The notes under the pieces were generated by a model. That model saw nothing but the letters and a program-made list of their open reading frames with translations, was not told where the DNA came from and ran no database searches. The position numbers were made by a program, and so were the translations under genes. Source: Comamonadaceae bacterium (GTDB lineage: Bacteria; Pseudomonadota; Gammaproteobacteria; Burkholderiales; Burkholderiaceae_C). From it: a stretch of 11,612 nucleotides of DNA. Positions 1-6,475 of the stretch are shown here, piece by piece (positions within the stretch are counted from its first letter, which is position 1; every line of letters starts with the position of its first letter). The stretch is taken from positions 1 to 11,612 of the forward strand of contig CANHUM010000025.1 of the NCBI GenBank assembly GCA_947463845.1, read 5' to 3'.

Positions 1-411
1 TACGATCAGGTTGCCATGCAGCACGCCATCGCGCACAGGACCGTCGGTGTACACCCGGTTGCGCCATGTGTGGTCTGGCCCGAGCAGGCTCAATGCCGCA
101 TAAGTGGTGAACAGCTTCATGACCGATGCCGGGTTGACGCTGTTGTGCGGATGGTGCGACAAGCGCGGTTCGGCAGCTTGCGTGGTGCGGGTGTCTGCAG
201 GCACGGGTGCCACCAACACGCTCAAAGCCGACGGGGGGACCTGTGCCTGACGCAGGGTTTTCAGAACCCCTGCAGGCAGATCGCCAGGGCCACCACGCCC
301 AGGGCTGGAGGCGGCTTGCGCGGTTGCTGCGCCACAAGCGACCATCAGCAGGCCCCACAAGTGCCAGCGTGTGTGTGTTGACCGAGGATGTCGGGCTTGA
401 GGCGAAGTCAT
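1..411 (-). CDS. dacB: D-alanyl-D-alanine carboxypeptidase/endopeptidase (PBP4 family), N-terminal part
   Basis: Partial gene: 137 codons from an ATG at 411 to the window edge, with the C-terminal majority outside. Residues 16-33 form a hydrophobic signal sequence after an arginine- and histidine-containing N-region, with a likely signal peptidase I site after AQA (31-33). The serine active-site motif of S13-family penicillin-binding proteins is visible as NPASVMKL, giving the S96-x-x-K99 tetrad, followed by the TTYAALSLLGPDHTW segment typical of DacB. Family members are periplasmic enzymes that trim or cleave peptide crosslinks in murein. The usual SxN and KTG motifs would lie outside the window. 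A Cys at 26 gives a poor lipobox (MVAC), so a lipoprotein is less likely than a cleaved periplasmic protein. The start is supported by the signal peptide and by a -10-like hexamer six bases upstream. Confidence 0.9.
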   Translation of the reverse strand, partial: MTSPQARHPRSTHTRWHLWGLLMVACGAATAQAASSPGRGGPGDLPAGVLKTLRQAQVPPSALSVLVAPVPADTRTTQAAEPRLSHHPHNSVNPASVMKLFTTYAALSLLGPDHTWRNRVYTDGPVRDGVLHGNLIV

Positions 412-417
412 TGGAGA

Positions 418-423
418 AGTCTA
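418..423 (-). promoter_or_regulatory. Candidate -10 element of dacB, leaderless type
   Basis: On the minus strand TAGACT (four of six matches to TATAAT) is followed by six bases and then the dacB ATG, so transcription would begin at or next to the start codon. No convincing -35 element is seen. A purine run, AAGGGG at 424-429, lies 12 bases from the ATG, rather far for a ribosome binding site. Confidence 0.3.
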
Positions 424-465
424 CCCCTTGCCCATCCATGTGAAGGGGCTTCAACTTCGGGGTCG

Positions 466-471
466 TATGAT
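466..471 (+). promoter_or_regulatory. Candidate -10 element of the EamA-tsaB-rimI-UDG unit
   Basis: TATGAT matches the -10 consensus at five of six positions and lies seven bases before the ATG at 479, which would give an mRNA with little or no leader. I see no good -35 hexamer at 16-18 bases. If used, it excludes the in-frame start codons at 428 and 467. Confidence 0.4.
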
Positions 472-478
472 TCGGGCC

Positions 479-1474
479 ATGCGATTTTCTTCAAAAACCG
501 TGGGGCTGGCCTCGGCTGTCATCACGGTGCTCATCTGGACGGGTTTCATTGTCATCGCGCGAGCATCTGCTTCGCGCGGTTTGTTGCCTCTGGACATTGC
601 ATTGGCCCGCATTCTGGGGGCCAGTGCTGTGTTGTTGCCTTGGGCGTGGTGGCTGATGCGCCCGGCCCGTCAGGCCGGGGAGTCGGTCGGCTCACTTTGG
701 GGGCTGTCGCCTTTGCCTTTACGCCAGACGGTACAAACCGGTTTTCTGGGTGGTTTTTTGTACGCCATCCTGGCTTACACCGGGTTCTTTTACGCCCCTG
801 CTTCGCACGCATCTGTGCTCATGCCCGGCAGCCTGCCTTTGTGGACCACCTTGCTCGCGTGGCTGATCTTGCGCGAAAAAGTGGCCTCGACTCGCGCAGT
901 GGGTTTGGGCCTCATCGTGCTGGGCGATGTGCTGGTGGGTGGGGCCAGCTTGCTCATGGCGTTTGACGGTGGTGAGGTCTGGAAAGGTGACCTGCTGTTC
1001 ATGGCGGCGGCCATGTGTTGGGCCAGCTACAGCGTGCTGGTGCGCCGCCACGGTTTTGATGCAGTGCGGGCCACCATGGCCATCACGGCGTTTGCCTTTG
1101 TCTGCTTTGTGCCCTTGTTTGCTTTGCTGGTGGGCTTGTCTGTCTTGCCCACGCAGCTGCACCAGGCCCCTTGGTCTGAAATCCTGTTCCAGGCGGTGTT
1201 TCAGGGTGTGGGTTCGGTGGTGATCTCGGGCATCACTTTCACGCAGATGGTGCGCCACTACGGCCCGGTGCGCTCGACCATGATCACCGCCTTGGTGCCA
1301 GGCTTGTCGGCGCTGGGCGCTGTGTGGTTTCTGGGTGAGCCCATGCACTGGAATTTGCTGGCGGGCCTGGCCTTGGTGACGGGCGGTATTTTGTTTGGCG
1401 TGCGGCAGGCCAAAAAACCGGTCGATGTGGGTTTGGCAGTGCCCTCCTCCTCCAGCCACGGGGGCAAGCCATGA
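479..1474 (+). CDS. EamA/DMT-family inner-membrane transporter
   Basis: Encodes 331 residues with about ten hydrophobic segments in two similar halves (about 10-152 and 170-308), the usual architecture and length of EamA drug/metabolite exporters. The second half carries the conserved loop WFLGEPMHW (283-291) followed by the last helix pair, and a hydrophilic tail (311-331) ends the protein. It is predicted to be an inner-membrane exporter or permease of a small metabolite; the substrate cannot be read from sequence. Three in-frame starts are possible: TTG 428, ATG 467 and ATG 479. I chose 479 because the hydrophobic region begins directly after it and a TATGAT hexamer lies seven bases upstream; 467 has a weak GGGG upstream. 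Its stop overlaps the tsaB start (ATGA), so it heads a four-gene operon and sits divergently from dacB. Confidence 0.88.
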   Translation: MRFSSKTVGLASAVITVLIWTGFIVIARASASRGLLPLDIALARILGASAVLLPWAWWLMRPARQAGESVGSLWGLSPLPLRQTVQTGFLGGFLYAILAYTGFFYAPASHASVLMPGSLPLWTTLLAWLILREKVASTRAVGLGLIVLGDVLVGGASLLMAFDGGEVWKGDLLFMAAAMCWASYSVLVRRHGFDAVRATMAITAFAFVCFVPLFALLVGLSVLPTQLHQAPWSEILFQAVFQGVGSVVISGITFTQMVRHYGPVRSTMITALVPGLSALGAVWFLGEPMHWNLLAGLALVTGGILFGVRQAKKPVDVGLAVPSSSSHGGKP

Positions 1475-2271
1475 GTGCGGCATCGGATCGCCGTTGGCTG
1501 GCCTTTGACACCAGTACCGATGTGCTGTCTGTGGGCGTGGCACGTGGCGACCAAGTTTGGACACAAACCTTGCCCGGTGGCGCTCAGGCCTCCAGCGGCT
1601 TGATCCCGGCGGTCCTGGCCATGCTGGTCGAGGCCGATATGCCGCTGGCCTCACTCGATGCGATTGTGTTCGGTCAGGGTCCGGGCTCGTTTACCGGCTT
1701 GCGCACCGCGTGCGCCGTGGCGCAGGGACTGGCCTTTGGTGCAAGCGTGCCGGTTTTGCCCATTGATACCTTGTTGGCCGTGGCCGAAGAGGCGCGCTGG
1801 ACCCAGTTGCAGTCGGGGACACTCGCGCCCGACACAGAGCTCACCGTGCTGGCACTGCTGGACGCCCGCATGGACGAGGTGTACAGCGCCGTTTACCGCT
1901 GGCAGCACTTGCCCCAAACAAGCCAAGGGCGTTGGCAGGAAGCCGCCCCCTTGCAGGTGAGCGCACCCGAAAGGGTGGTGATGCCCGCTGGCCAGACCGT
2001 GCTGCAGGCAGGCAACGCTTTTACAGCCTATGGCGATCGTCTGCCCCCTGTGAACCCAGGTGGCTTGCGCTGCGATGCCTTGCCCACTGCCGCTGCTTTG
2101 CTGCGCCTGGCTCCCGCTTTGTGGGCGCAGGGCCAGGCAGTGCCAGCCGAGCAGGCCATGCCGCTGTACATCCGCGACAAGGTGGCCAACACCACCGCTG
2201 AGCGAGAGGCCATGAAGGCGCAGGCCCTGGATGCCAAGATGGCACTGGCTAAAGCTTCCACGCAGCCATGA
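1471..2271 (+). CDS. tsaB: tRNA threonylcarbamoyladenosine biosynthesis protein TsaB
   Basis: A 266-residue ASKHA-fold protein. The N-terminus LAFDTSTDVLSVGVARG is the phosphate-1-like strand of the TsaB/TsaD fold, and FGQGPGSFTGLRTACAVAQG (68-87) is the hallmark TsaB segment. The C-terminal PLYIRDKVA is also typical of the family. In bacteria TsaB partners TsaD and TsaE in transferring threonylcarbamoyl to A37 of ANN-decoding tRNAs; it is a non-catalytic scaffold in the cytoplasm. The protein is somewhat longer than the roughly 230-residue E. coli form, owing to a loop around 110-125 and an alanine- and lysine-rich helical tail (about 240-266). The ATG overlaps the exporter stop by four bases and its own stop overlaps rimI in the same way, pointing to coupled translation. 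The tsaB-rimI order is common in bacteria. Confidence 0.95.
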   Translation: MSAASDRRWLAFDTSTDVLSVGVARGDQVWTQTLPGGAQASSGLIPAVLAMLVEADMPLASLDAIVFGQGPGSFTGLRTACAVAQGLAFGASVPVLPIDTLLAVAEEARWTQLQSGTLAPDTELTVLALLDARMDEVYSAVYRWQHLPQTSQGRWQEAAPLQVSAPERVVMPAGQTVLQAGNAFTAYGDRLPPVNPGGLRCDALPTAAALLRLAPALWAQGQAVPAEQAMPLYIRDKVANTTAEREAMKAQALDAKMALAKASTQP

Positions 2272-2777
2272 GTCAAACCATCAAGCCTGGCGAGGTGGCC
2301 CAGCGTGCCCAGCCCACAGAGGAAACCCGCAATCGGGTCCTGCTCGCCCCCATGCAGCAGGAAGACCTCGACAGGGTCATGGCCGTCGAGCAAACGGCCT
2401 ACAGCCATCCGTGGACGCTGGGCAACTTCCGTGACTCGCTCAACCCGCTGTTTCATGCCCAATGCCTGTGGTTGGACGGCGAATTGTTGGGGTATTTTTT
2501 GGCCATGCGCGGGGTGGAAGAAATGCACTTGCTCAACATCACAGTGGCACCTGCACACCAGGGGCAGGGTTGGGGCCACATGATGCTGGATGCCTTGTCT
2601 TTGTTGTCGCGCCACGAAGGTGCGCAATGGCTCTGGCTGGAAGTGCGGCAGAGTAATCAGCGGGCGCTGAAAGTCTATGAGTGCTACGGTTTCAAGCAGG
2701 TCAGCATCCGCAAGGATTACTATCCCGCAGGTCGTCTGCAGCGTGAACACGCCGTGGTGATGAGTTTGAAATTGTGA
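2268..2777 (+). CDS. rimI: Ribosomal protein S18 alanine N-acetyltransferase RimI
   Basis: A 169-residue GNAT-family acetyltransferase. The acetyl-CoA binding motif A is LLNITVAPAHQGQGWGHMML (88-107), with the pyrophosphate loop HQGQGWGH. WLEVRQSNQRALKVYECYGF (123-142) and the following RKDYYP are the strongly conserved RimI C-terminal signature. By comparison with E. coli RimI the general base is E125 and the general acid Y137. RimI acetylates the N-terminal alanine of ribosomal protein S18 in the cytoplasm. About 25 extra residues precede the first strand (LLAPMQQEDLDRVMAVEQ), slightly longer than the E. coli enzyme. The start codon sits in an ATGA overlap with tsaB and the stop in a GTGA overlap with the next gene. 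The call is firm at family level; the exact substrate is by homology and synteny. Confidence 0.94.
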   Translation: MSQTIKPGEVAQRAQPTEETRNRVLLAPMQQEDLDRVMAVEQTAYSHPWTLGNFRDSLNPLFHAQCLWLDGELLGYFLAMRGVEEMHLLNITVAPAHQGQGWGHMMLDALSLLSRHEGAQWLWLEVRQSNQRALKVYECYGFKQVSIRKDYYPAGRLQREHAVVMSLKL

Positions 2778-3676
2778 GACCCAACATGAGCGACCCCACC
2801 CGATTCGACTTGGACGACCGCCAACGCGCCATGCTGGCCGAAATGGGCGTGCGCGTGTGGTGGCCTCAAGTGGCCCACGCAACCGCTCAGGCCGAGCCTG
2901 TAGAGGCCCAGCACCAAGCTGCGATGCAGGCGCCGTTGGCCAGGCCCACCATGGCCCCCGTCACTGCAGTGGCTCCCCGGTTGTCTGCAGCCCCAGCTGC
3001 GCCGCAAGTGCCAGCCGCTGCGACTGCCGAACCGATGGGTTCGGCCTGGAAGCCTTTGCCAGAGGGCTTGTCATCGATGGATTGGGTCAGACTGCAAGCC
3101 GCGGTTCTGGCTTGCCAGTCTTGCGCCCTGAGTGGGGCGCGCAAGGCCCCGGTTTGGGGTCCCGTTGCGGCACAGGCGGACTGGATGGTGGTGGGTGATT
3201 TCCCGTCGCCAGAAGATGACCAGTTGGGCGAGCCGTTCACGGGCTCTGAGGGTGTGCTGCTGGACAACATGCTCAAAGCGGTGGGCGTACGCCGCCAAGG
3301 CGCGGCTTCTTCCGCTCAAGATTCAGCGCCTTGGGCCCAGGCATACCTGACTTGTGCAGTCAAATGCCGGCCGCCTGCCGGGCGCAACCCCGAGGCGAGT
3401 GAGTTGGCGGTGTGTGCCGGCTATTTGTCACGCCAAGTGGCCTTGGTCCAGCCCAACGTGATCCTGGCCATGGGCCGTTTTGCCATTCAAAGTCTGTTGG
3501 GCAGTACCGAGCCCATGGGCAAACTGCGGGGCACCGTGCATGCATTCCAAGGGGTGCCCCTGGTGGTGACTTACCACCCGACCAGTTTGCTGCGCACTGC
3601 GGCCGACAAAGCCAAAGCCTGGGCCGATTTGGTGCTGGCGCTCAAGGTGGTGCAAGGCCAGTCCCGCCAGGCCTGA
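2774..3676 (+). CDS. Uracil-DNA glycosylase superfamily protein (family 4-like, 4Fe-4S)
   Basis: 300 residues from GTG 2774, which overlaps the rimI stop; ATG 2786 is an in-frame alternative. Domains: a short N-terminal helix ending in VWWP (about 13-31), an alanine/proline-rich linker (about 32-95), then a UDG-like catalytic domain (about 100-295). Four cysteines fit the family 4 iron-sulfur cluster: C114 and C117 (CQSC), C198 (VKCRPP) and C214 (VCAGYL). The GEPFTG loop (F155, the usual uracil-stacking Phe) and the HPTSLLR motif (268-274) are kept. Family members remove deaminated cytosine (uracil) from DNA. However, the first motif reads GDFPSPEDD instead of the usual GE(A/G)PGxxED, and the normally conserved Asn before the third cysteine motif (YxTN) is Cys194. 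Classical uracil excision is therefore uncertain. It is the last gene of the operon and converges on psd across 12 bases. Confidence 0.85.
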   Translation: MRPNMSDPTRFDLDDRQRAMLAEMGVRVWWPQVAHATAQAEPVEAQHQAAMQAPLARPTMAPVTAVAPRLSAAPAAPQVPAAATAEPMGSAWKPLPEGLSSMDWVRLQAAVLACQSCALSGARKAPVWGPVAAQADWMVVGDFPSPEDDQLGEPFTGSEGVLLDNMLKAVGVRRQGAASSAQDSAPWAQAYLTCAVKCRPPAGRNPEASELAVCAGYLSRQVALVQPNVILAMGRFAIQSLLGSTEPMGKLRGTVHAFQGVPLVVTYHPTSLLRTAADKAKAWADLVLALKVVQGQSRQA

Positions 3677-3688
3677 ACCAGGTGACTT

Positions 3689-4561
3689 TCAGCCGAGGGA
3701 CCCCAAGCTGCCCATGGCCTCGCCCATGGCGATGGCCCGTGTGGGTGTCCAGTCGGCGTTGAACTGCATGACGCCTTTGGGGAACAGCATGACCACGGTG
3801 GATCCGAGCAAAAAGCGCCCCATCTCTTCGCCTTGCGCCAAGCTGATGCTGCCCATCTCGTAAGTCCATTCGCGCACGGTTCCTGGGCGCGGTGGGTTGA
3901 CCACGCCGTGCCACACCGTGGCCATGCTGCCCACAATGGTGGCGCCCACCAGCACCATCACAAAGGGACCGTGCGCGCCTTCAAAAACGCACACCACCCG
4001 TTCGTTGCGGGCAAACAGGCCGGGTACGCCACGGGCTGTGGTGGGGTTGACCGAGAACAAATCACCCGGCACGTAAATCATGCGCGTCAGGCGCCCCGCG
4101 CAAGGCATGTGGATGCGGTGGTAGTCCCGTGGGCTCAGGTAGAGCGTGGCGAATTCGCCGTCTTGAAACTGCGCTGCCAGCACCGCATCGCCGCCCACCA
4201 GGGCGCGAGTGCTGTAGCTGTGGCCCTTGGCCTGAAAGACCTGGTCACCTGCAATGGGGCCGCACTGGCTGATGGCCCCGTCCACCGGGCAAACGAAAGC
4301 CGCGCAGGCCAAGGGCCGGGCATCGCCACGCAGCGGGCGCGTGAAAAACTCGTTGAAACTTTTGTAGCTGGCCGTGTCCGAGTTGGCGGCTTCGGCCATG
4401 TTCACGTTGTAGCGTTTCACAAACCAGTTGATGATGCCCGTGGTCGCGCCGCCCCATTGGCTGCCTGCCACCCAACCGGCCAAGGCGGTGAGGGCTTGTT
4501 TGGGGATCAGGTACTGAGGCAGGACCGCCAGGCGGTCAGACAAGGAAGGGGAACTGGACAT
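3689..4561 (-). CDS. psd: Phosphatidylserine decarboxylase proenzyme
   Basis: A 290-residue protein that converts phosphatidylserine to phosphatidylethanolamine at the inner membrane. The proenzyme self-cleaves at an LGST motif, here 252-255, making Ser254 the future pyruvoyl group at the start of the small alpha chain. The other members of the serine-protease-like triad are visible: Asp94 in CPVDGAI and His151 in YHRIHMP. The SFNEFFTRPLR segment (68-78) and the LFSVNP segment (168-173) are also typical. Length and spacing match the E. coli type I enzyme closely. The start is the ATG at 4561; no strong ribosome binding site is visible (GGCCCCTTC precedes it). It stands alone, divergent from the ABC exporter genes and convergent with the UDG-like gene. 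Function is confident. Confidence 0.96.
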   Translation of the reverse strand: MSSSPSLSDRLAVLPQYLIPKQALTALAGWVAGSQWGGATTGIINWFVKRYNVNMAEAANSDTASYKSFNEFFTRPLRGDARPLACAAFVCPVDGAISQCGPIAGDQVFQAKGHSYSTRALVGGDAVLAAQFQDGEFATLYLSPRDYHRIHMPCAGRLTRMIYVPGDLFSVNPTTARGVPGLFARNERVVCVFEGAHGPFVMVLVGATIVGSMATVWHGVVNPPRPGTVREWTYEMGSISLAQGEEMGRFLLGSTVVMLFPKGVMQFNADWTPTRAIAMGEAMGSLGSLG

Positions 4562-4596
4562 GAAGGGGCCGCAGGCGCGGTTCTGAAGAAGGCCTG

Positions 4597-4602
4597 ATTT
4601 TA
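4597..4602 (-). promoter_or_regulatory. Candidate -10 element for psd
   Basis: The minus strand reads GATAAAATC, giving TAAAAT (five of six matches to TATAAT) about 35 bases before the psd ATG. This would give psd a leader of roughly 30 bases, unlike the candidate leaderless genes nearby. No recognisable -35 element accompanies it, so this is weak. Confidence 0.28.
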
Positions 4603-4641
4603 TCGGTCACCTGCAAAGCTGCTCGGGCATGCGGTCACGGG

Positions 4642-4647
4642 CACAAT
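4642..4647 (+). promoter_or_regulatory. Candidate -10 element of the ABC exporter genes, leaderless type
   Basis: CACAAT is followed by exactly six bases (CCGCGC) and the ATG at 4654. The surroundings, CACAATCCGCGCATGAC, are nearly identical to those at srkA (CACAATCGGCGCATGAC). No ribosome binding site lies before this ATG, which fits a transcript starting at the initiation codon. Confidence 0.38.
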
Positions 4648-4653
4648 CCGCGC

Positions 4654-5583
4654 ATGACAATCCCTTTGCTCTCGGTCAATCACCTGGTCAAGCGTTACGG
4701 CGATACCACGGTGGTCAACGACCTGTCTTTCCACATCGAGCCCGGCGAATGCCTGGGCGTGATCGGCCCCAACGGCGCGGGCAAAACCACCACGCTGCGC
4801 ATGTGCCTGGGCCTGACCGAGCCAGGCGGGGGGGATATCCGTTACTTTGACGGCCTGCAAATGCCGAGCGACGCGCTCGCCATCAAGGCCCGCCTGGGTG
4901 TGGTGGCTCAAATGGACACGCTGGACCCGGACTTCACGGCGGAAGAAAACCTGCTGGTGTTTGGCCGTTACTTTGGCCTGCCCGACGCGGTGATCCGCGA
5001 ACGCATTCCGCAACTGCTCGAATTCGGCGCCCTCAGCCACAAAGCCAAAGCCAAGCCTGGTGAGTTGTCGGGCGGCATGAAGCGGCGCTTGAGCCTCTCG
5101 CGTGCGCTCATCAACCACCCGCAGCTTTTGATGCTGGACGAACCCACCACAGGCCTGGACCCCCAGGCACGGCATCTGATGTGGGAGCGCCTGCAGGTGC
5201 TGCTGCAAGAAGGCAAATCCATCCTGCTCACCACCCACTTCATGGACGAGGCCGAGCGCCTGTGCAGTCGCCTTCTGGTGCTGGACCAGGGGCGCAAGAT
5301 TGCCGAAGGTAAACCCCGCGACCTGATCGCCGAACACCTGGAGCCTGAAGTGATCGAAGTGTTTGGCCAAGGCGCGGTGGCGCTGGCGCAAGAAGCCAGC
5401 CTGAAAGCCTTGTCAGGTCGGATTGAAGTGAGCGGAGAAACCGTTTTTTTCTACACCCAAGACAGCCGCGCTTTGATGAATGCGTTGCAGGCCTGGCCTG
5501 CGTTGCGCACCCTGCATCGGCCTTCCAACCTGGAAGACCTGTTCTTGAAATTGACCGGACGCCAGATCCGTGAAGAAGGGTGA
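4654..5583 (+). CDS. ABC-2 type exporter, ATP-binding subunit (NodI/DrrA-like)
   Basis: A 309-residue ABC ATPase with every catalytic motif: Walker A GPNGAGKT (38-45), Q-loop Gln86 (VAQMDTLD), signature LSGGM (138-142), Walker B LLMLDE (158-163) and switch His195 (TTH). The C-terminal 75 residues, ending in SNLEDLFLKLTGRQIREE, are the extension typical of NodI/DrrA/CcmA-like exporter ATPases. It powers the permease encoded directly downstream, driving export of a lipid, polysaccharide or hydrophobic compound across the inner membrane; the substrate cannot be inferred. Genes of this type are often named nodI by automatic annotation, but nothing here suggests nodulation (no nodABC, no nod box seen), so I give no symbol. 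It is divergent from psd. Confidence 0.93.
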   Translation: MTIPLLSVNHLVKRYGDTTVVNDLSFHIEPGECLGVIGPNGAGKTTTLRMCLGLTEPGGGDIRYFDGLQMPSDALAIKARLGVVAQMDTLDPDFTAEENLLVFGRYFGLPDAVIRERIPQLLEFGALSHKAKAKPGELSGGMKRRLSLSRALINHPQLLMLDEPTTGLDPQARHLMWERLQVLLQEGKSILLTTHFMDEAERLCSRLLVLDQGRKIAEGKPRDLIAEHLEPEVIEVFGQGAVALAQEASLKALSGRIEVSGETVFFYTQDSRALMNALQAWPALRTLHRPSNLEDLFLKLTGRQIREEG

Positions 5584-5590
5584 AAGGGGG
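5583..5590 (+). promoter_or_regulatory. Ribosome binding site deciding the permease start
   Basis: AAAGGGGG lies six bases before the ATG at 5597. It favours that start over the in-frame GTG at 5570, which would add nine residues lacking homology-like features. Confidence 0.6.
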
Positions 5591-5596
5591 CTGATC

Positions 5597-6403
5597 ATGA
5601 GTCAAATCCAAAACAACATCTGGGCCGCACCCCGCTTGTCCATGCGCTGGTGGCCCGTGTTCCAGCGCAACTGGCTGGTCTGGAAAAAACTGGCCATCCC
5701 CAGTTTGGTGGGCAACATCGCCGAGCCGCTCATGTGGTTGGTGGCGTTTGGCTATGGCCTCGGAGCCTTGGTTGGGCACATCGAGCTGGGCGGGGAAAAA
5801 GTGCCCTACATCTTGTTTTTGGCCAGCGGCAGCATCTGCATGAGCGCCATGAACGCGGCGACCTTTGAGGCGCTTTACTCGGCGTTTTCGCGTATGCATG
5901 TGCAAAAAACCTGGGACGGCATCATGAACGCCCCGGTGCGCCTGGACGATGTGGTGCTGGCCGAAATGCTGTGGGCTGCCTTCAAGGCCTTGTTCAGCGT
6001 CACGGCCATTTTGGTGGTGATGCTCGCTTTGGGCATCAGCCACAGCTGGAAGCTGCTGGTGGTCTGGCCGGTGCTGCTGGGCGTGGGCATCACCTTCAGT
6101 TGCATGGCGTTGATCTTCAACGCGTTGGCCAAAGGCTATGACTTCTTCACCTACTACTTCACCCTGTTTCTCACGCCCATGATGTTCCTCTCGGGCATCT
6201 TCTTTCCGCGTGAGCAACTGCCCGCCTTCGTGCGCGTGATCGCGGACTGGCTGCCGCTGTCGGTGGCGGTGGATCTGGTGCGGCCCATGTTCATGGACCG
6301 TTGGCCTGACGAGCCTGTGCGGCTGGTGGGGGTGCTGGCGATATTTGCAGGGGTATCGTTCTGGATTGCGTTGGCCTTGACGAGGAAGCGGTTCAGGCAT
6401 TGA
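5597..6403 (+). CDS. ABC-2 type exporter, permease subunit (NodJ-like)
   Basis: 268 residues with six predicted membrane segments at about 36-58, 70-90, 118-145, 152-176, 185-205 and 243-262. The region TYYFTLFLTPMMFLSGIFFP (185-204) is the hallmark of ABC-2/NodJ-type export permeases, and RMHVQKTWDGIMNAPVRLDD (99-118) is the cytoplasmic coupling helix region seen in NodJ. It forms the inner-membrane pore driven by the ATPase encoded 13 bases upstream, and the two are clearly co-transcribed. The start at 5597 was chosen because of the strong AAAGGGGG six bases before it. No periplasmic or outer-membrane partner is nearby, so the exported molecule is unknown. Lipid-linked or surface glycans are usual substrates of the broader family, which is only a hint. 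Confidence 0.92.
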   Translation: MSQIQNNIWAAPRLSMRWWPVFQRNWLVWKKLAIPSLVGNIAEPLMWLVAFGYGLGALVGHIELGGEKVPYILFLASGSICMSAMNAATFEALYSAFSRMHVQKTWDGIMNAPVRLDDVVLAEMLWAAFKALFSVTAILVVMLALGISHSWKLLVVWPVLLGVGITFSCMALIFNALAKGYDFFTYYFTLFLTPMMFLSGIFFPREQLPAFVRVIADWLPLSVAVDLVRPMFMDRWPDEPVRLVGVLAIFAGVSFWIALALTRKRFRH

Positions 6404-6475
6404 CGTCAGAAATCTGCCCCTGCTCACCCGCTAAGATAAATCCTTTGTCTCCATACATTCATTGAAAGATCGAAC

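Noticed and set aside
3671..3683. Small inverted repeat CCTG...CAGG between the UDG-like gene and psd
   Set aside because: The stem is only a few base pairs and no T-tract follows on either strand, so it is not a credible intrinsic terminator.
3833..4597. A 254-codon plus-strand open frame across psd
   Set aside because: It lies opposite the clear phosphatidylserine decarboxylase with its LGST site, and the translation is His/Arg/Gly/Ala-rich without motifs.
6401..6408. Eight-base perfect palindrome TGACGTCA at the ABC permease stop codon
   Set aside because: It is short, includes the stop codon and has no second copy nearby, so chance is the simplest explanation for an operator-like look.
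5240..6427. A 395-codon open frame on the minus strand, opposite the ABC exporter genes
   Set aside because: The translation is rich in His, Gln, Arg and Pro with no recognisable domain, and it lies opposite two genes with complete family motifs. This is typical of GC-rich antisense shadow frames, as are those at 719-1654, 2028-2882 and 6431-7432 (minus) and 6538-7560 (plus).
6400..6437. TTGACG and TAAGAT upstream of the 3-hydroxybutyryl-CoA dehydrogenase gene as a promoter
   Set aside because: The spacer is 26 bases, far from the 16-18 needed, so they cannot be called a promoter pair; either element alone is weak.
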